46,718 bases of DNA from Polyangiaceae bacterium. GTDB lineage: Bacteria; Myxococcota_A; Polyangia; Polyangiales; Polyangiaceae. This document shows positions 6,831 through 15,280 of the stretch, one piece after another; position 1 is the first letter of the stretch, and each line of letters opens with the position of its first letter. The position numbers were made by a program, and so were the translations under genes. The stretch spans positions 1 through 46,718 of the forward strand of contig JALHPN010000043.1 of NCBI GenBank assembly GCA_022842465.1. Reading direction: 5' to 3'. A model generated the notes under the pieces. It worked only from the letters and a program-made list of their open reading frames with translations. It was not told the origin of the DNA and did not search any database.

Positions 6831-8513
6831 TCAGCGACAGACCGCGGCGACGTCGGCGCAGCAGCCCTCGCCGTTGGTCGCGCAGCGTGCGTCGCAGAAG
6901 CAGCCGCCCGGGGCCATTCCGCCGCACTGACCCTCGCAGCTGACCTCGCGCGAGATCTGGGTCACCGGCGTCGGATCCGGGATGGCGCGGGTCGAGCGCG
7001 TCACCGCCGAGACGTGGACGCCGTGGCCCTCGTACTGGAAGGAGACGAGGCCCGAGCGGCGGCCGAGCGCGGAGATGTGGAAGAGGCTCGGCGGGACGAA
7101 GAGGCCCTCGCCCGTGTCGCCGCGGGGGCCGCTCACGACGCGCGCCTGGGCGAGCAGGGGCTCGATCGCGGCGCGGAACTCGGCATAGGAGCCGTACGAG
7201 CGGCCGACCGCAGCGACGATGCCGTCGTAGAGCTGGTCGACGGCCGCGCGGCGCGGGTCGCCGTCGGGGAGCTCGTTCAGCTTCATCTGCTCGAGGAGGC
7301 CCGGCTTCATCGCGGCGAGGAGGCCGGCCTGGGCGGGCGCGAGCGCCTCGCCGAACTTCTCGCGCGGCAGGTGGGTGCGGAGGAACTCCTCGAGGATGTC
7401 CGAGGCGGTCATCGGCTGGAGCGCGAGCTTCTCGGCCTCGCCCGCCGGACCGTAGGAGGGCGCAGGCTTGAGACCGGCGGGGGCCACCGTGAGGTCACGA
7501 ACGAGGCTCACGCGCTCGTTGGCGTTCAAGGTCGTGAAGCTCGAGGCCTCGCCCGCGTTGTGCTTCGCGATGGCGTCCTGGAACTTCGTCCACTCCTCCG
7601 CGCCGACGAGCGGGATCATGTGGGCGTCGTTGAGGGGGACGATGAGGCCGGCGCTGAAGGCGAGGAACGCGAGCTCCGCGCAGTAGACCTCGTTCGCGGC
7701 GTCCTTGAACCAGGCCTTCGCCTCGGCGTTGCCGTTGAACGCGAGGACCATGTTCTTGACGTACTCGCGCACGCGCTCGGGGTTGCGGGCGCCGAGCGGG
7801 TCGCCGCCGTTGTAGTCGCCGGGGAAGTTCGTCACCGCGTTGAACGCGAGGAGCATCGTGCGGACGTTCGCCTCGAACGCCTTCTTCTGCGCGGTGTCGA
7901 GGTACGACGGGTAGACCGGCTTGAGGAAGACCATGGCGTACTTCTGGTCGCCGAAGAAGCCTTCCTCGTAGTTCTGCGGGTTGTTGATCGTGATCGCGCC
8001 GTTCCATTCGTCTCGCTTCACGCCGACGACGATCTCGATGTGCGTGTCCTGGAGCTTGAAGTGCTCCTTGAGCGCGCCGGGCGACGCCGCGTTGAGGTCG
8101 AGGACCGGGAACTCGGAGCGATGGTGCTTCACGGCGATCCCGAGCTCACCGGGCTTGTAGACCTGACCGATGATCGCGTCGCCGCGCGAGAGCCGCCCGC
8201 CGGTCGCCGTCCGGTTGTTGTCGACGTTCGAGTACGGGATGACGTTGACGGTCTTGCCGAAGAGGTGCGTCGCCGCCGGGACCGTCTTGTCGCCGATCTT
8301 CACCGCGACGGTGTACGCCTCCTCGGGCGTCCGGAAGGTCGTGTTGTAGATCCGGTTGTAGGCGGCGAAGTCGATCTGGTACGGCGTCTTCTTCGTGAAG
8401 GCGGCGGACTCGTCTTCGATCTCGTCGGCCTCCGTCTCCGCGGCGCAGCCGGCGGCGAGGGGAGCAGCGGCGAGGGCCGCGAGGGCGAGGCGGAGGATCC
8501 AGCGAGCCTTCAT
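6831..8513 (-). CDS. Lipoprotein with permuted papain-like core and C-terminal somatomedin-B-like domain
   Basis: The 560-aa product starts at ATG 8513 behind GGAG. Its lipobox is Ala-Ala-Gly-Cys (Cys23). Residues 110-290 carry Gly-Asp-Ala-Ile-Ile-Gly, then Thr-His158-Ile-Glu-Ile-Val, then Tyr-Cys278-Ala-Glu-Leu. That order (GD, His, Cys-x-Glu-Leu) matches circularly permuted NlpC/P60 enzymes of the YiiX/C92 type, an inference from pattern only. The final 40 residues hold eight cysteines spaced as in somatomedin-B domains, including Cys-Phe-Cys-Asp and a vicinal Cys-Cys-Ala-Asp. It is the first gene of an operon with the esterase 8 bases downstream. Possible role: an amidase or peptidase acting at the cell surface. 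Confidence 0.72.
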   Translation of the reverse strand: MKARWILRLALAALAAAPLAAGCAAETEADEIEDESAAFTKKTPYQIDFAAYNRIYNTTFRTPEEAYTVAVKIGDKTVPAATHLFGKTVNVIPYSNVDNNRTATGGRLSRGDAIIGQVYKPGELGIAVKHHRSEFPVLDLNAASPGALKEHFKLQDTHIEIVVGVKRDEWNGAITINNPQNYEEGFFGDQKYAMVFLKPVYPSYLDTAQKKAFEANVRTMLLAFNAVTNFPGDYNGGDPLGARNPERVREYVKNMVLAFNGNAEAKAWFKDAANEVYCAELAFLAFSAGLIVPLNDAHMIPLVGAEEWTKFQDAIAKHNAGEASSFTTLNANERVSLVRDLTVAPAGLKPAPSYGPAGEAEKLALQPMTASDILEEFLRTHLPREKFGEALAPAQAGLLAAMKPGLLEQMKLNELPDGDPRRAAVDQLYDGIVAAVGRSYGSYAEFRAAIEPLLAQARVVSGPRGDTGEGLFVPPSLFHISALGRRSGLVSFQYEGHGVHVSAVTRSTRAIPDPTPVTQISREVSCEGQCGGMAPGGCFCDARCATNGEGCCADVAAVCR

Positions 8514-8641
8514 GATCGTTCTCCAAGGGCTGCCCGGGTGGGAAGGTGAGCAGCGATGTGCCCTCCTCACGCACATGGCGTACCGCGATCTGGATCGCTC
8601 GAAGTGCTCGGGATGACTGGAGTCGACCGCGCGGAAGTTGG

Positions 8642-8675
8642 TCAGCCTGCGTACCAGCGTCCGCATCGAGGCTGA
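8642..8675 (-). terminator. Possible stem-loop after the carboxypeptidase gene
   Basis: TCAGCCT and AGGCTGA make a 7-bp perfect stem with a 20-base loop just past the stop of the M32 gene. There is no U-tract, so this is weak as an intrinsic terminator. The rest of the 8514-8691 gap shows no gene. Confidence 0.2.
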
Positions 8676-8691
8676 TCCAGGGGCGGCGCGC

Positions 8692-10188
8692 TCACGCCGG
8701 ATCGGTGAGATAGCGGCGGCGCAGATGGCGGAGCAGCGCGTCGACGTCTAGACCTCGCCCGGTCGCGCGCCTGAGGATCTCGTTCGTGTCGTAGCGCGCG
8801 CCGTGCTGGTGGACGTGCTCCCGCGCGTAGGCGCGGAGCGTGGTGAGCTCCCCCTTCGCGAGCTCGGACGGGATCGTCGGATGGGCCGCGACCGCCGCCG
8901 CGAACAGCTGCGCGGCGGCGATCGCGCCGATCGTGTAGCTCGGGAAGTACCCGAACGCGCCCGTCGGCCAGTGCACGTCCTGGAGGCACCCGTCGCGGTC
9001 GGTCTCCGGCCGGATGCCGACCACGCGCGCCATCGTGTCCCGGAAGGCGCCAGGGAGATCCTTCACCGCGAGGTCGCCGGAGAGGAGCGCGCGCTCGAGG
9101 GTGAAGCGCACGAGGATGTGCAGCGGGTAGGTCGCCTCGTCCGCTTCGACGCGGACGAGGCTCCGGGCGACGTGCAGCGCGTGGCGCGCGAGCGACGCGC
9201 GGGTCAGGGCGCCGGGAGCGAGCCCGAGGTGCTCGGTGGCGGCGTCCGTCAGCCACCCGAGGAACTCCGGCGTGCGGGCCGCCTGCATCTCCATGAGGAG
9301 CGACTGGCTCTCGTGGAGGCCCATCCCCGGCACGCTCCCCACGGGCTGCCGCGTCCACGCGCGTGGGAGGCCGAGCTCGTAGAGGGCGTGCCCGGTCTCG
9401 TGGACGACGCCGAGGACGCTCGAGAGGAAATCGCGCTCGTCGTAGCGGGTCGTCATCCGCACGTCCTCCGCGGCACCTCCGCAGAACGGATGGACGCTCA
9501 CGTCGAGGCGGCCGCGCGTGAAGTCGAAGCCCATGCGCTCGGCGAGGTGGCGCCCGAGCGCCGCCTGGCGGTCGATCGCGAAGGGCCCGACGAGATCCGG
9601 CGCCTGGGGGGCGCGCGCCTGGGCCTCCACGATGGCGTCGACGAGCGGAGGGAGCTCGCGCTCGAGCCGCGCGAAGAGCGGCGTGAGGGACGCCTCGCGC
9701 GCGCCGGGCTCGTACTCGTCCGCGAGCGCGTCGTAGACGGAGAGCCCCGAGGCCGCCGCCTTGGCCTCGCCGACGCGGCGGGTGAGGCTCACCACCTCGG
9801 TGAGCTGCGGGAGGAGGCTCGCGAAGTCGTCGTCGCGGCGGGCGGCGCGCCAAGCGAGCTCGCAGCTCGAGGTGGCGCGCGCGCGGGCCTCCACGAGATC
9901 GGCGGGGACGGCGGCGGCGTGCACCCACGCGCGTCGCATCGCGGCGAGGTTCGCGCGCTCCCAGGCGTCCTCGGGCGGCGCGGCCTCCGCGTCGGCGAGC
10001 AGCGACGCCATGTCGGCCGCGGAGACCGCCTCGTGGGCGAGGAGCCGCAGCGTCCCGAGCTGCGCGGCGCGGAGATCGCCTCCCCCGTCCGGCATCATCG
10101 ACTGCGCGTCCCACTCGAGGAGGTCGGCGGAGCTCCGGAGGAGATAGTGACGATCGAAGCGGCGGTAGAGCTCCTTGTACGCGGACAT
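8692..10188 (-). CDS. M32 family metallocarboxypeptidase (thermostable carboxypeptidase 1 type)
   Basis: The 498-aa length is typical of M32. All the family motifs are present in order: His-Pro-Phe at 213-215, an Asp-x-Arg-x-Thr match near 222, the zinc site His-Glu-Thr-Gly-His at 253-257, a His-Glu-Ser-Gln following by about 25 residues, Val-Arg-Val-Glu-Ala-Asp, and Gly-Cys-Leu-Gln-Asp-Val-His-Trp. The enzyme removes C-terminal residues of broad specificity, with zinc or cobalt in the active site, and acts in the cytosol (no signal peptide). It is divergent from the sigma-factor cassette across about 85 bases. It is most likely a housekeeping peptide-turnover enzyme. Confidence 0.95.
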   Translation of the reverse strand: MSAYKELYRRFDRHYLLRSSADLLEWDAQSMMPDGGGDLRAAQLGTLRLLAHEAVSAADMASLLADAEAAPPEDAWERANLAAMRRAWVHAAAVPADLVEARARATSSCELAWRAARRDDDFASLLPQLTEVVSLTRRVGEAKAAASGLSVYDALADEYEPGAREASLTPLFARLERELPPLVDAIVEAQARAPQAPDLVGPFAIDRQAALGRHLAERMGFDFTRGRLDVSVHPFCGGAAEDVRMTTRYDERDFLSSVLGVVHETGHALYELGLPRAWTRQPVGSVPGMGLHESQSLLMEMQAARTPEFLGWLTDAATEHLGLAPGALTRASLARHALHVARSLVRVEADEATYPLHILVRFTLERALLSGDLAVKDLPGAFRDTMARVVGIRPETDRDGCLQDVHWPTGAFGYFPSYTIGAIAAAQLFAAAVAAHPTIPSELAKGELTTLRAYAREHVHQHGARYDTNEILRRATGRGLDVDALLRHLRRRYLTDPA

Positions 10189-10257
10189 GGGCCCAGTCTA
10201 TGCGGTCGCCCTTCCTCGAGCACGGGGAGCGAGATTTCCTTCAACGCCGCTCGGGTC

Positions 10258-10271
10258 CCGGTGTTAACCGG
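10258..10271 (+). promoter_or_regulatory. Inverted repeat next to the ECF sigma start
   Basis: CCGGT and ACCGG flank GTTA, ending two bases before ATG 10274. It could be an operator or part of the ribosome-access region; no Shine-Dalgarno is evident for this gene. An AT-richer patch (GAGATTTCCTTCAA) lies 20-35 bases further up. Confidence 0.25.
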
Positions 10272-10273
10272 CG

Positions 10274-10885
10274 ATGATGGGCCAGCTCGTGCCGCTCCGA
10301 GAGCCAAGCAAGGCGCCGGCCGAGAGGCTGGAGGACCACTCCGACGAGGAGTTGATGGCCCTCGTGCGCCTGGGCGCGCGGGCGGCCTTCCGGGTGCTCG
10401 TCGTACGGCACGCGGAGAGGGTGGCCGGCTTCTGCGCGCGCGTGAGCGGGGATCGCGCCGCCGCGCCCGAGGTCGCGCAGGAGGTCTGGCTCGCGATCTG
10501 GAACGGGCGCGACCGCTGGGAGCCGCGCTCGACGTTCCGCTCGTACCTCTACACGGTCGCGTTCGCGCGGGCGCGGAACCACGCGCGCTCGCGCCGGCGG
10601 ATGGCCGCGGTGTTCTCCCCCGAGCCGCTGGAGGCGGACGCCGCCCTCGGAGGGGGAAAGCCGGCGATCGATCGCCTTCTCGAGCGCGAGCGCCGTGAGC
10701 GCGTCTTCCAGGCGGTGAGCGAGCTCCCCGAGGCGATGCGCGAGGCGGTGATCCTGCGCTTCGCCTTCGACCTCTCGTACGAGGCGATGGAAACGACCCT
10801 CGCCGCGAGCGCGTCGACGCTGAGGTCGCGCGTGCACCATGCGCTCGCACGTCTCGCGGAGCGACTCGGAAAGGAACGCCGATGA
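10274..10885 (+). CDS. ECF sigma factor of the caspase-linked cassette
   Basis: The 203-aa protein has sigma region 2 at about residues 25-110 (Ala-Pro-Glu-Val-Ala-Gln-Glu-Val-Trp is the usual core-binding helix) and region 4 at about 140-195 (Leu-Ser-Tyr-Glu-Ala-Met-Glu, then Ser-Thr-Leu-Arg-Ser-Arg-Val-His). It ends in an ATGA overlap with the anti-sigma gene, so the two are translationally coupled, a standard sigma/anti-sigma layout. Two ATGs (10274, 10277) are adjacent; the first is used here. It probably activates its own operon and other envelope genes when the anti-sigma releases it. The signal is unknown. Confidence 0.92.
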   Translation: MMGQLVPLREPSKAPAERLEDHSDEELMALVRLGARAAFRVLVVRHAERVAGFCARVSGDRAAAPEVAQEVWLAIWNGRDRWEPRSTFRSYLYTVAFARARNHARSRRRMAAVFSPEPLEADAALGGGKPAIDRLLERERRERVFQAVSELPEAMREAVILRFAFDLSYEAMETTLAASASTLRSRVHHALARLAERLGKERR

Positions 10886-11697
10886 TTTGTCCGGAACACG
10901 ATGTCCTGATCGCGCTCGGCGACGGCGAGCTCCCCGAGAGCCAGGCGCGAAACGTTCGCGCGCACGCCGCCGAATGCACGCGCTGTCGGCTCGCGCTGTC
11001 GGAGCTCGCCACCCTGACGGGGGACCTCCGCGCGCCGGTGCCCGGGGCGCTCGGTCGGCGGAGCGCGGAGGCGTTCGCCGACGACGTGCTCGCGAAGCTC
11101 GACGCGCCCGTGAGCTCGCCGCGCCGGAGCGTCCCGCGGTGGGTCTCTGCGCTCGCCTTCGCGGCCGCCCTTCCGCTCGCCTTGACCGTCGCGTCGCGAC
11201 TGGTATCGACGTCCCCCGGCCAGGAGTGGACCGCGCGGGGAGGGGCGTCGGGCGCACCGGCGACGACGCGCACGCTCGTCCGGTTCGGGCGCGTGTCGGG
11301 GACCACGTTCGAGCCGATCGCCGAGGGGGCGAGGCTCGACGCCGACGCGCTCCTCACCGCGGAGATCGGCGGCACGGAGGGCCCGCCCCGGTACATGCTC
11401 GCCTTCCTCGTCGACGCAGCGGGCGACCGCCACTGGATCGCGCCGTCGTACGAGCCTGGCGCGCCGCCCCCGTCGTCGCTCGCCTTGCCGGTCACGGTCG
11501 CGCCGCGCGTCCTAGGCTCGATGGTGCGCCTCGACCGGCCGGCGTCCGGACCTGCCCGGCTCGTCGCGATCGTGCTCGAGCGGAGCGAGAGCGTCGAGCA
11601 CGTCGAGCAAGCTCGGCTCGAGGAGCTCTCCCCCGAGCACCTCGGGGCGCGGTATCCCGGAGCCCTCGTCGTCACCACCCGCGTGGAGATCCCGTGA
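10882..11697 (+). CDS. Membrane zinc anti-sigma factor
   Basis: The 271-aa protein begins with a zinc anti-sigma (ZAS) domain: His28-x3-Cys32-x2-Cys35, with Cys3 or His6 as the likely fourth ligand. A single membrane helix spans about 86-106. The periplasmic part (107-271) is Pro/Ala-rich, beta-like and resembles DUF4384-type regions that often accompany caspase-like proteins. This layout would hold the sigma factor at the inner membrane and sense a periplasmic state. It overlaps its sigma gene by ATGA and its own stop overlaps the start of the caspase-like gene (TGATG), so all three are coupled. Regulated proteolysis is a plausible release mechanism, but nothing in the sequence proves it. 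Confidence 0.88.
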   Translation: MICPEHDVLIALGDGELPESQARNVRAHAAECTRCRLALSELATLTGDLRAPVPGALGRRSAEAFADDVLAKLDAPVSSPRRSVPRWVSALAFAAALPLALTVASRLVSTSPGQEWTARGGASGAPATTRTLVRFGRVSGTTFEPIAEGARLDADALLTAEIGGTEGPPRYMLAFLVDAAGDRHWIAPSYEPGAPPPSSLALPVTVAPRVLGSMVRLDRPASGPARLVAIVLERSESVEHVEQARLEELSPEHLGARYPGALVVTTRVEIP

Positions 11698-13598
11698 TGC
11701 CTCGTCTCGTCGCGATCCTGTCGGTCCTCGTCCTCGTGCTCTTCGCGCCGGCGCTCGCGTGGGCGACGGAGGCGCGGCTCGCGATCGTCGTCGGCAACAA
11801 CGGCAGCGCGACGCTCGGCCGCGCCGAGCTGCGCTACGCCGACGACGACGCGGCCAAGTATGCCGGGCTCTTCGCAGGTGCGAGCCCCGGCGACGGCGAC
11901 GTGGAGCTCCTCGCTCGCTTCGACGCCGACACCGCGCGTCTCTTCCCCGCGCGCGCGAAGCAGTCGGCTCCTCCTACGCGCGCCGCCCTCGACGCCGCGG
12001 TGACGCGTATCGCAGCACGCGCGCAGGCCGCTCAGCAGCGCGGCGAGCGCGTCGTCTTCACCTTCGTGTTCGCCGGCCACGGTGACGTCGAGAGCGGTCG
12101 CGGGTTCCTCGAGCTCGAGGACGGCCGCTTCTTCCGCGAGGACCTCGAGGCCTTGCTCGCTCGGATCCCCGCCGCGCGCGCGCACGTCCTGCTCGACGCG
12201 TGCAACTCGGTCTACATGCTCGTCGCGCGCAAGCCCGGCGGCACCAGGTTCACGACGCCGGAGGAGGTGCAGCGCTCGATGGCGGCGCGCCTCGCGCACG
12301 TGGGGACGTTCGTCTCGACGAGCGCGGACGCGCAGGTGTACGAGTGGTCGCGGATCGAGAGCGGCGTCTTCTCGCACAGCGTCCGCTCCGGCCTCTCCGG
12401 CGCCGCGGACCTCGACGGCGACGGCAAGATCACCTACGGCGAGCTCCGCGCGTTCGTCCGCATCGCGGCGGAAGGCGTCCCGAACGTTCGCTTCCGTCCG
12501 CGTCTCTACGCTCGGGGCCCGGGAGGTCGCGACGACGAGGTGGTGTTCGAGCCGCGCGCGGCCGGCGAGGGCCGGAAGCTCGTGATCGCGCCCGCGGCCG
12601 AGCGGCGGGTGACGGTGCTCGACGCGAACGAGGTGCCGCTCGTCGACGTGAAGGTCGAGCGCGGGTTCGGGACCAGCGTGTACGTCCCTGCCTCCGGCGG
12701 CGCCGAGGTGACCGAGACCTTCACGCTCGTCGAGCAGGAGGACGGTCGACCCGAGCGGCGCGCCTTGCTCACGCGGTCGTCCGATGTCCTCGCGTTCCGC
12801 GCCGAGGTGCCCGAGACGCTCGCGGCGCGCGCCGCGGGGCGCCCGTTCGATCTCCTCTTCGCCGCCCCGTTCGGTCCACGCGCCGTTGCGGCCCTCCCTG
12901 CCGAAGCAGCGGAGGCGGACGTCTACGGCGTGTCCACCGAGGACCGTCAGCGCATGAAGCGCTTGCTCGACGCCGCGGCGGGGAGCAGCCGCGATCAGCG
13001 TCTGACCGAAGGCTTCGCTTCTCTCGGTCTCGCGGTGACCGCGTTCGGCATCGGCACCGCGGCGTGGGTCACGCCGTCGGATCCCGATGTGCGGACGACG
13101 AAGGACGTGGTCGGCGGAGTCTTCATGGGGCTCGGTACGATCGGGCTCCTCGGCTCCCTCCAGCTCCTCACACCGAGCGACATGGAGCAGCGGCGCGACG
13201 CCTATGTCGCGTCCCTCCGCGGCCGCCCGGAGGCGCTCGACCTCGCCGTCCGCGACGCCGAGCGCGAGCTCTTCGAGCGCGCCGTCGTCGCGCGGCGGGA
13301 GCGCATCGCGGAGGGCGTCGGGAACTTCGTCCTCGGCGCGCTCGAGATCGGCGGCGGCATCACGCTCGCGCTGGCGACGGACGACTCGAGCCTCCACTGG
13401 CTCGCCGGCGGCCTCGTGGCGGCGGGGGTCGGGTCGGGCATCGTGGGGGTCGGCCGTCTCTCCGCGCGCAGCGAGGACGAGCGGATCGTCGATCTCTGGC
13501 GGACCGAGCGCGCGCTCTCGCCGTCGTCGCCGCGGACGTCCTTCCGGCTCGTGCCCCGCGTGGGGCTCGGCTCGCTCGGTCTCTCTGGCTCGTTCTAG
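11697..13598 (+). CDS. Exported caspase-like (C14) protein with EF-hand loop and membrane helices
   Basis: The 633-aa product starts at ATG 11697, inside the preceding stop. A signal peptide (residues 1-23, ending Ala-Trp-Ala) precedes a caspase-fold domain at 25-270. The dyad is His128 (Ala-Gly-His-Gly-Asp) and Cys169 (Leu-Asp-Ala-Cys-Asn). At 238-249 is a textbook EF-hand calcium loop, Asp-x-Asp-x-Asp-Gly-x-Ile-x3-Glu, known from many bacterial caspase homologues. A beta-rich middle region follows, then two hydrophobic hairpins around 440-495 and 540-590 that may anchor it. It would cleave after basic or acidic residues in the periplasm, perhaps calcium-activated. The frame is open upstream to 10839, but that part overlaps the anti-sigma gene. 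Cleavage of the anti-sigma is a testable idea. Confidence 0.88.
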   Translation: MPRLVAILSVLVLVLFAPALAWATEARLAIVVGNNGSATLGRAELRYADDDAAKYAGLFAGASPGDGDVELLARFDADTARLFPARAKQSAPPTRAALDAAVTRIAARAQAAQQRGERVVFTFVFAGHGDVESGRGFLELEDGRFFREDLEALLARIPAARAHVLLDACNSVYMLVARKPGGTRFTTPEEVQRSMAARLAHVGTFVSTSADAQVYEWSRIESGVFSHSVRSGLSGAADLDGDGKITYGELRAFVRIAAEGVPNVRFRPRLYARGPGGRDDEVVFEPRAAGEGRKLVIAPAAERRVTVLDANEVPLVDVKVERGFGTSVYVPASGGAEVTETFTLVEQEDGRPERRALLTRSSDVLAFRAEVPETLAARAAGRPFDLLFAAPFGPRAVAALPAEAAEADVYGVSTEDRQRMKRLLDAAAGSSRDQRLTEGFASLGLAVTAFGIGTAAWVTPSDPDVRTTKDVVGGVFMGLGTIGLLGSLQLLTPSDMEQRRDAYVASLRGRPEALDLAVRDAERELFERAVVARRERIAEGVGNFVLGALEIGGGITLALATDDSSLHWLAGGLVAAGVGSGIVGVGRLSARSEDERIVDLWRTERALSPSSPRTSFRLVPRVGLGSLGLSGSF

Positions 13599-13646
13599 GC
13601 AATCCCTCCTCACGAGGTGCTCCGTGCGTCATGAATTTCGGTCGAA

Positions 13647-13670
13647 GGCACCGAGGCGTCTCCTCGTGCC
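13647..13670. terminator. GC-rich hairpin between the caspase and oxidoreductase genes
   Basis: GGCA-C-CGAGG pairs with CCTCG-TGCC around a 5-base loop, with one bulged base. It lies 50 bases after the caspase stop and 40 before the next ATG, so it may separate the cassette from the downstream gene. No U-tract follows. Confidence 0.3.
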
Positions 13671-13709
13671 CGCAGTCATCGTCGTCGTCGCCGCGCGCGG
13701 AGAAGCCGC

Positions 13710-14687
13710 ATGAGGGCCGTCGTCTACGAGCGATACGGGGCGCCGGAGGTGCTCGAGCTCCGCGATCTCCCGCGCCCGACTCCGACGCGGCGCGAGGTGC
13801 TCATCAAGGTCCGCGCCACGAGCGTGACCACCGCGGACGTCCGCCTCCGCGCCCTCGACGTGCCGTCGGGCTTCGGCCTCCTCGCGCGTCTCGCGTTCGG
13901 CGTCTTCCGGCCCCGGCAGCCCATCCTCGGCGTGGCCGTCGCCGGGATCGTCACGGCGGTCGGCGACGAGGTGACCCGCTTCGCCGTCGGGGACGCGGTC
14001 TTCGGGATCAGCGGGACGCGCCTCGGCGGCTACAGCGAGTACCGCGCTCTCCCGGAGGACAGCGCACTGGCGGAGATCCCCGACGGTCTCGGCTTCGAGG
14101 AGGCCGCCGCGCTCCCCTTCGGCGGCACGACTGCGATCGACTTCTTGCGCCGCGCGGCGATCCGACCCGACGAGCGCGTGCTCGTGGTCGGGGCGTCCGG
14201 AGAGGTGGGCTCCGCGACGGTGCAGCTCGCGAAGCACTTCGGGGCGCACGTCACCGGGGTGTCGAGCACTCCCAACCTCGATCTCGTCCGCTCCCTCGGC
14301 GCCGACGAGGTCCTCGACTACACGCGGGTCGATCTCGACCGGCACACGGGGACCTACGACGTCGTCGTCGACACCGTGGGCTCGCTGCCGTTCGCGCGAT
14401 GGCTGGGCATGCTCGAGGACGGCGGCCGTCTCCTGCTCCTCGCGCCGCGGCTATGGGAGATGCTCGCGGCGCCCTGGGTGGCGGCGACCACGACCAAACG
14501 GATCATCGCCGGGCCCGCGCGGGAGCGCGCGGAGGACCTGCGACTCCTCGCCGATCTCGCGTCGAGGAGGGAGCTCGCGCCGGTGATCGATCGCATCTAC
14601 GCGCTCGACGAGATGGCCTCGGCGCACGCGTACGTCGAATCGAAGCGCAAGCGCGGGAGCGTGATCGTCACGCTCGGCCGCCGATAG
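13710..14687 (+). CDS. Zinc-less NAD(P)H quinone oxidoreductase-like dehydrogenase (MDR superfamily)
   Basis: The 325-aa protein has the medium-chain dehydrogenase plan: a GroES-like N-terminal half (Gly-Val-Ala-Val-Ala-Gly-Ile-Val near residue 70, then Gly-Asp-x-Val-Phe-Gly), and a Rossmann half with Val-Gly-Ala-Ser-Gly-Glu-Val-Gly around 155, the Ala-x-x-Gly-x-x-Gly-type motif of the quinone oxidoreductase branch. It contains no cysteines, so it has neither catalytic nor structural zinc, as expected for quinone or enoyl reductases. The likely reaction is NADPH-dependent reduction of quinones or alkenals in the cytosol. A small lipoprotein follows after 10 bases and may be cotranscribed. Confidence 0.9.
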   Translation: MRAVVYERYGAPEVLELRDLPRPTPTRREVLIKVRATSVTTADVRLRALDVPSGFGLLARLAFGVFRPRQPILGVAVAGIVTAVGDEVTRFAVGDAVFGISGTRLGGYSEYRALPEDSALAEIPDGLGFEEAAALPFGGTTAIDFLRRAAIRPDERVLVVGASGEVGSATVQLAKHFGAHVTGVSSTPNLDLVRSLGADEVLDYTRVDLDRHTGTYDVVVDTVGSLPFARWLGMLEDGGRLLLLAPRLWEMLAAPWVAATTTKRIIAGPARERAEDLRLLADLASRRELAPVIDRIYALDEMASAHAYVESKRKRGSVIVTLGRR

Positions 14688-14697
14688 GAGAACAAGA

Positions 14698-15270
14698 ATG
14701 GACGTCATCCGACCTTCGAGCTCACTTCGCCTCATCGTCCTCGGATGCGCCCTGACGCTCGGCGCGTGTGACGACGACGAGGTCGCGTCGCCGCCGGGAG
14801 CAGACGGCGGCACCGCGAGCCCGCCTGCCAGCGCGGACGCGATCACGGAGAGCGTGCTCGCGGCGTGCCCTTCGGCGACGACGATGATCCAGAGCGTCGA
14901 GTGGCCGAGCTGCCTCGCTGGCCGGCGCGTCACCGGGACGGAGCCGTTCACGAACGCGCCCTGTGAGCTCCGCATCGGGGCCGACGGCCGTTTCGACTAC
15001 CTTCGCGCGGGCGCCGTCGCCTTCACGGTCCCCGAGCGGAGCGGCTGGCGGGCGGCGACCGGAACGTACAAGAACGAGGTCAGCGCCGGTCGCCGCATCT
15101 TCCTCGCCGGCCTCGCGCCCGACCTCCCTGCGATGGCAGGGCAGCCGCGGGTCACGAACGTGAACCTCTCGTTCTTCTCCGTCGCCGGCCAGGACGAGAC
15201 GGTCGAGATCCAGTACCTCGACGCGAACCTGGCCCGGCAGACGTCGACGTGCAGGGTCGACGTCCTGTGA
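14698..15270 (+). CDS. Small lipoprotein, function unknown
   Basis: The 190-aa product has a signal ending in Leu-Gly-Ala-Cys (Cys24), followed by an Asp-rich run. GGAG sits 7 bases before ATG 14698. The mature domain, about 55-190, has four cysteines and a beta-rich pattern with several Thr/Gly/Arg turns. No family was recognised. It begins 10 bases after the oxidoreductase stop, which suggests cotranscription, but no functional link is visible. Confidence 0.75.
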   Translation: MDVIRPSSSLRLIVLGCALTLGACDDDEVASPPGADGGTASPPASADAITESVLAACPSATTMIQSVEWPSCLAGRRVTGTEPFTNAPCELRIGADGRFDYLRAGAVAFTVPERSGWRAATGTYKNEVSAGRRIFLAGLAPDLPAMAGQPRVTNVNLSFFSVAGQDETVEIQYLDANLARQTSTCRVDVL

Positions 15271-15280
15271 GCTCCGGCGG

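Noticed and set aside
9350..9366. Another CCACGCGCGTGG-like palindrome resembling the site at 5362
   Set aside because: It is within the M32 gene and shorter; GC-rich codons explain it.
8803..10698. A 631-codon plus-strand frame over the M32 carboxypeptidase and the sigma gene
   Set aside because: It spans two real genes in the wrong frame or strand and shows no family motif.
10095..13613. A 1172-codon open frame on the minus strand across the sigma/anti-sigma/caspase cassette
   Set aside because: The opposite strand has three clear protein families; this frame has no recognisable domain and typical shadow composition.
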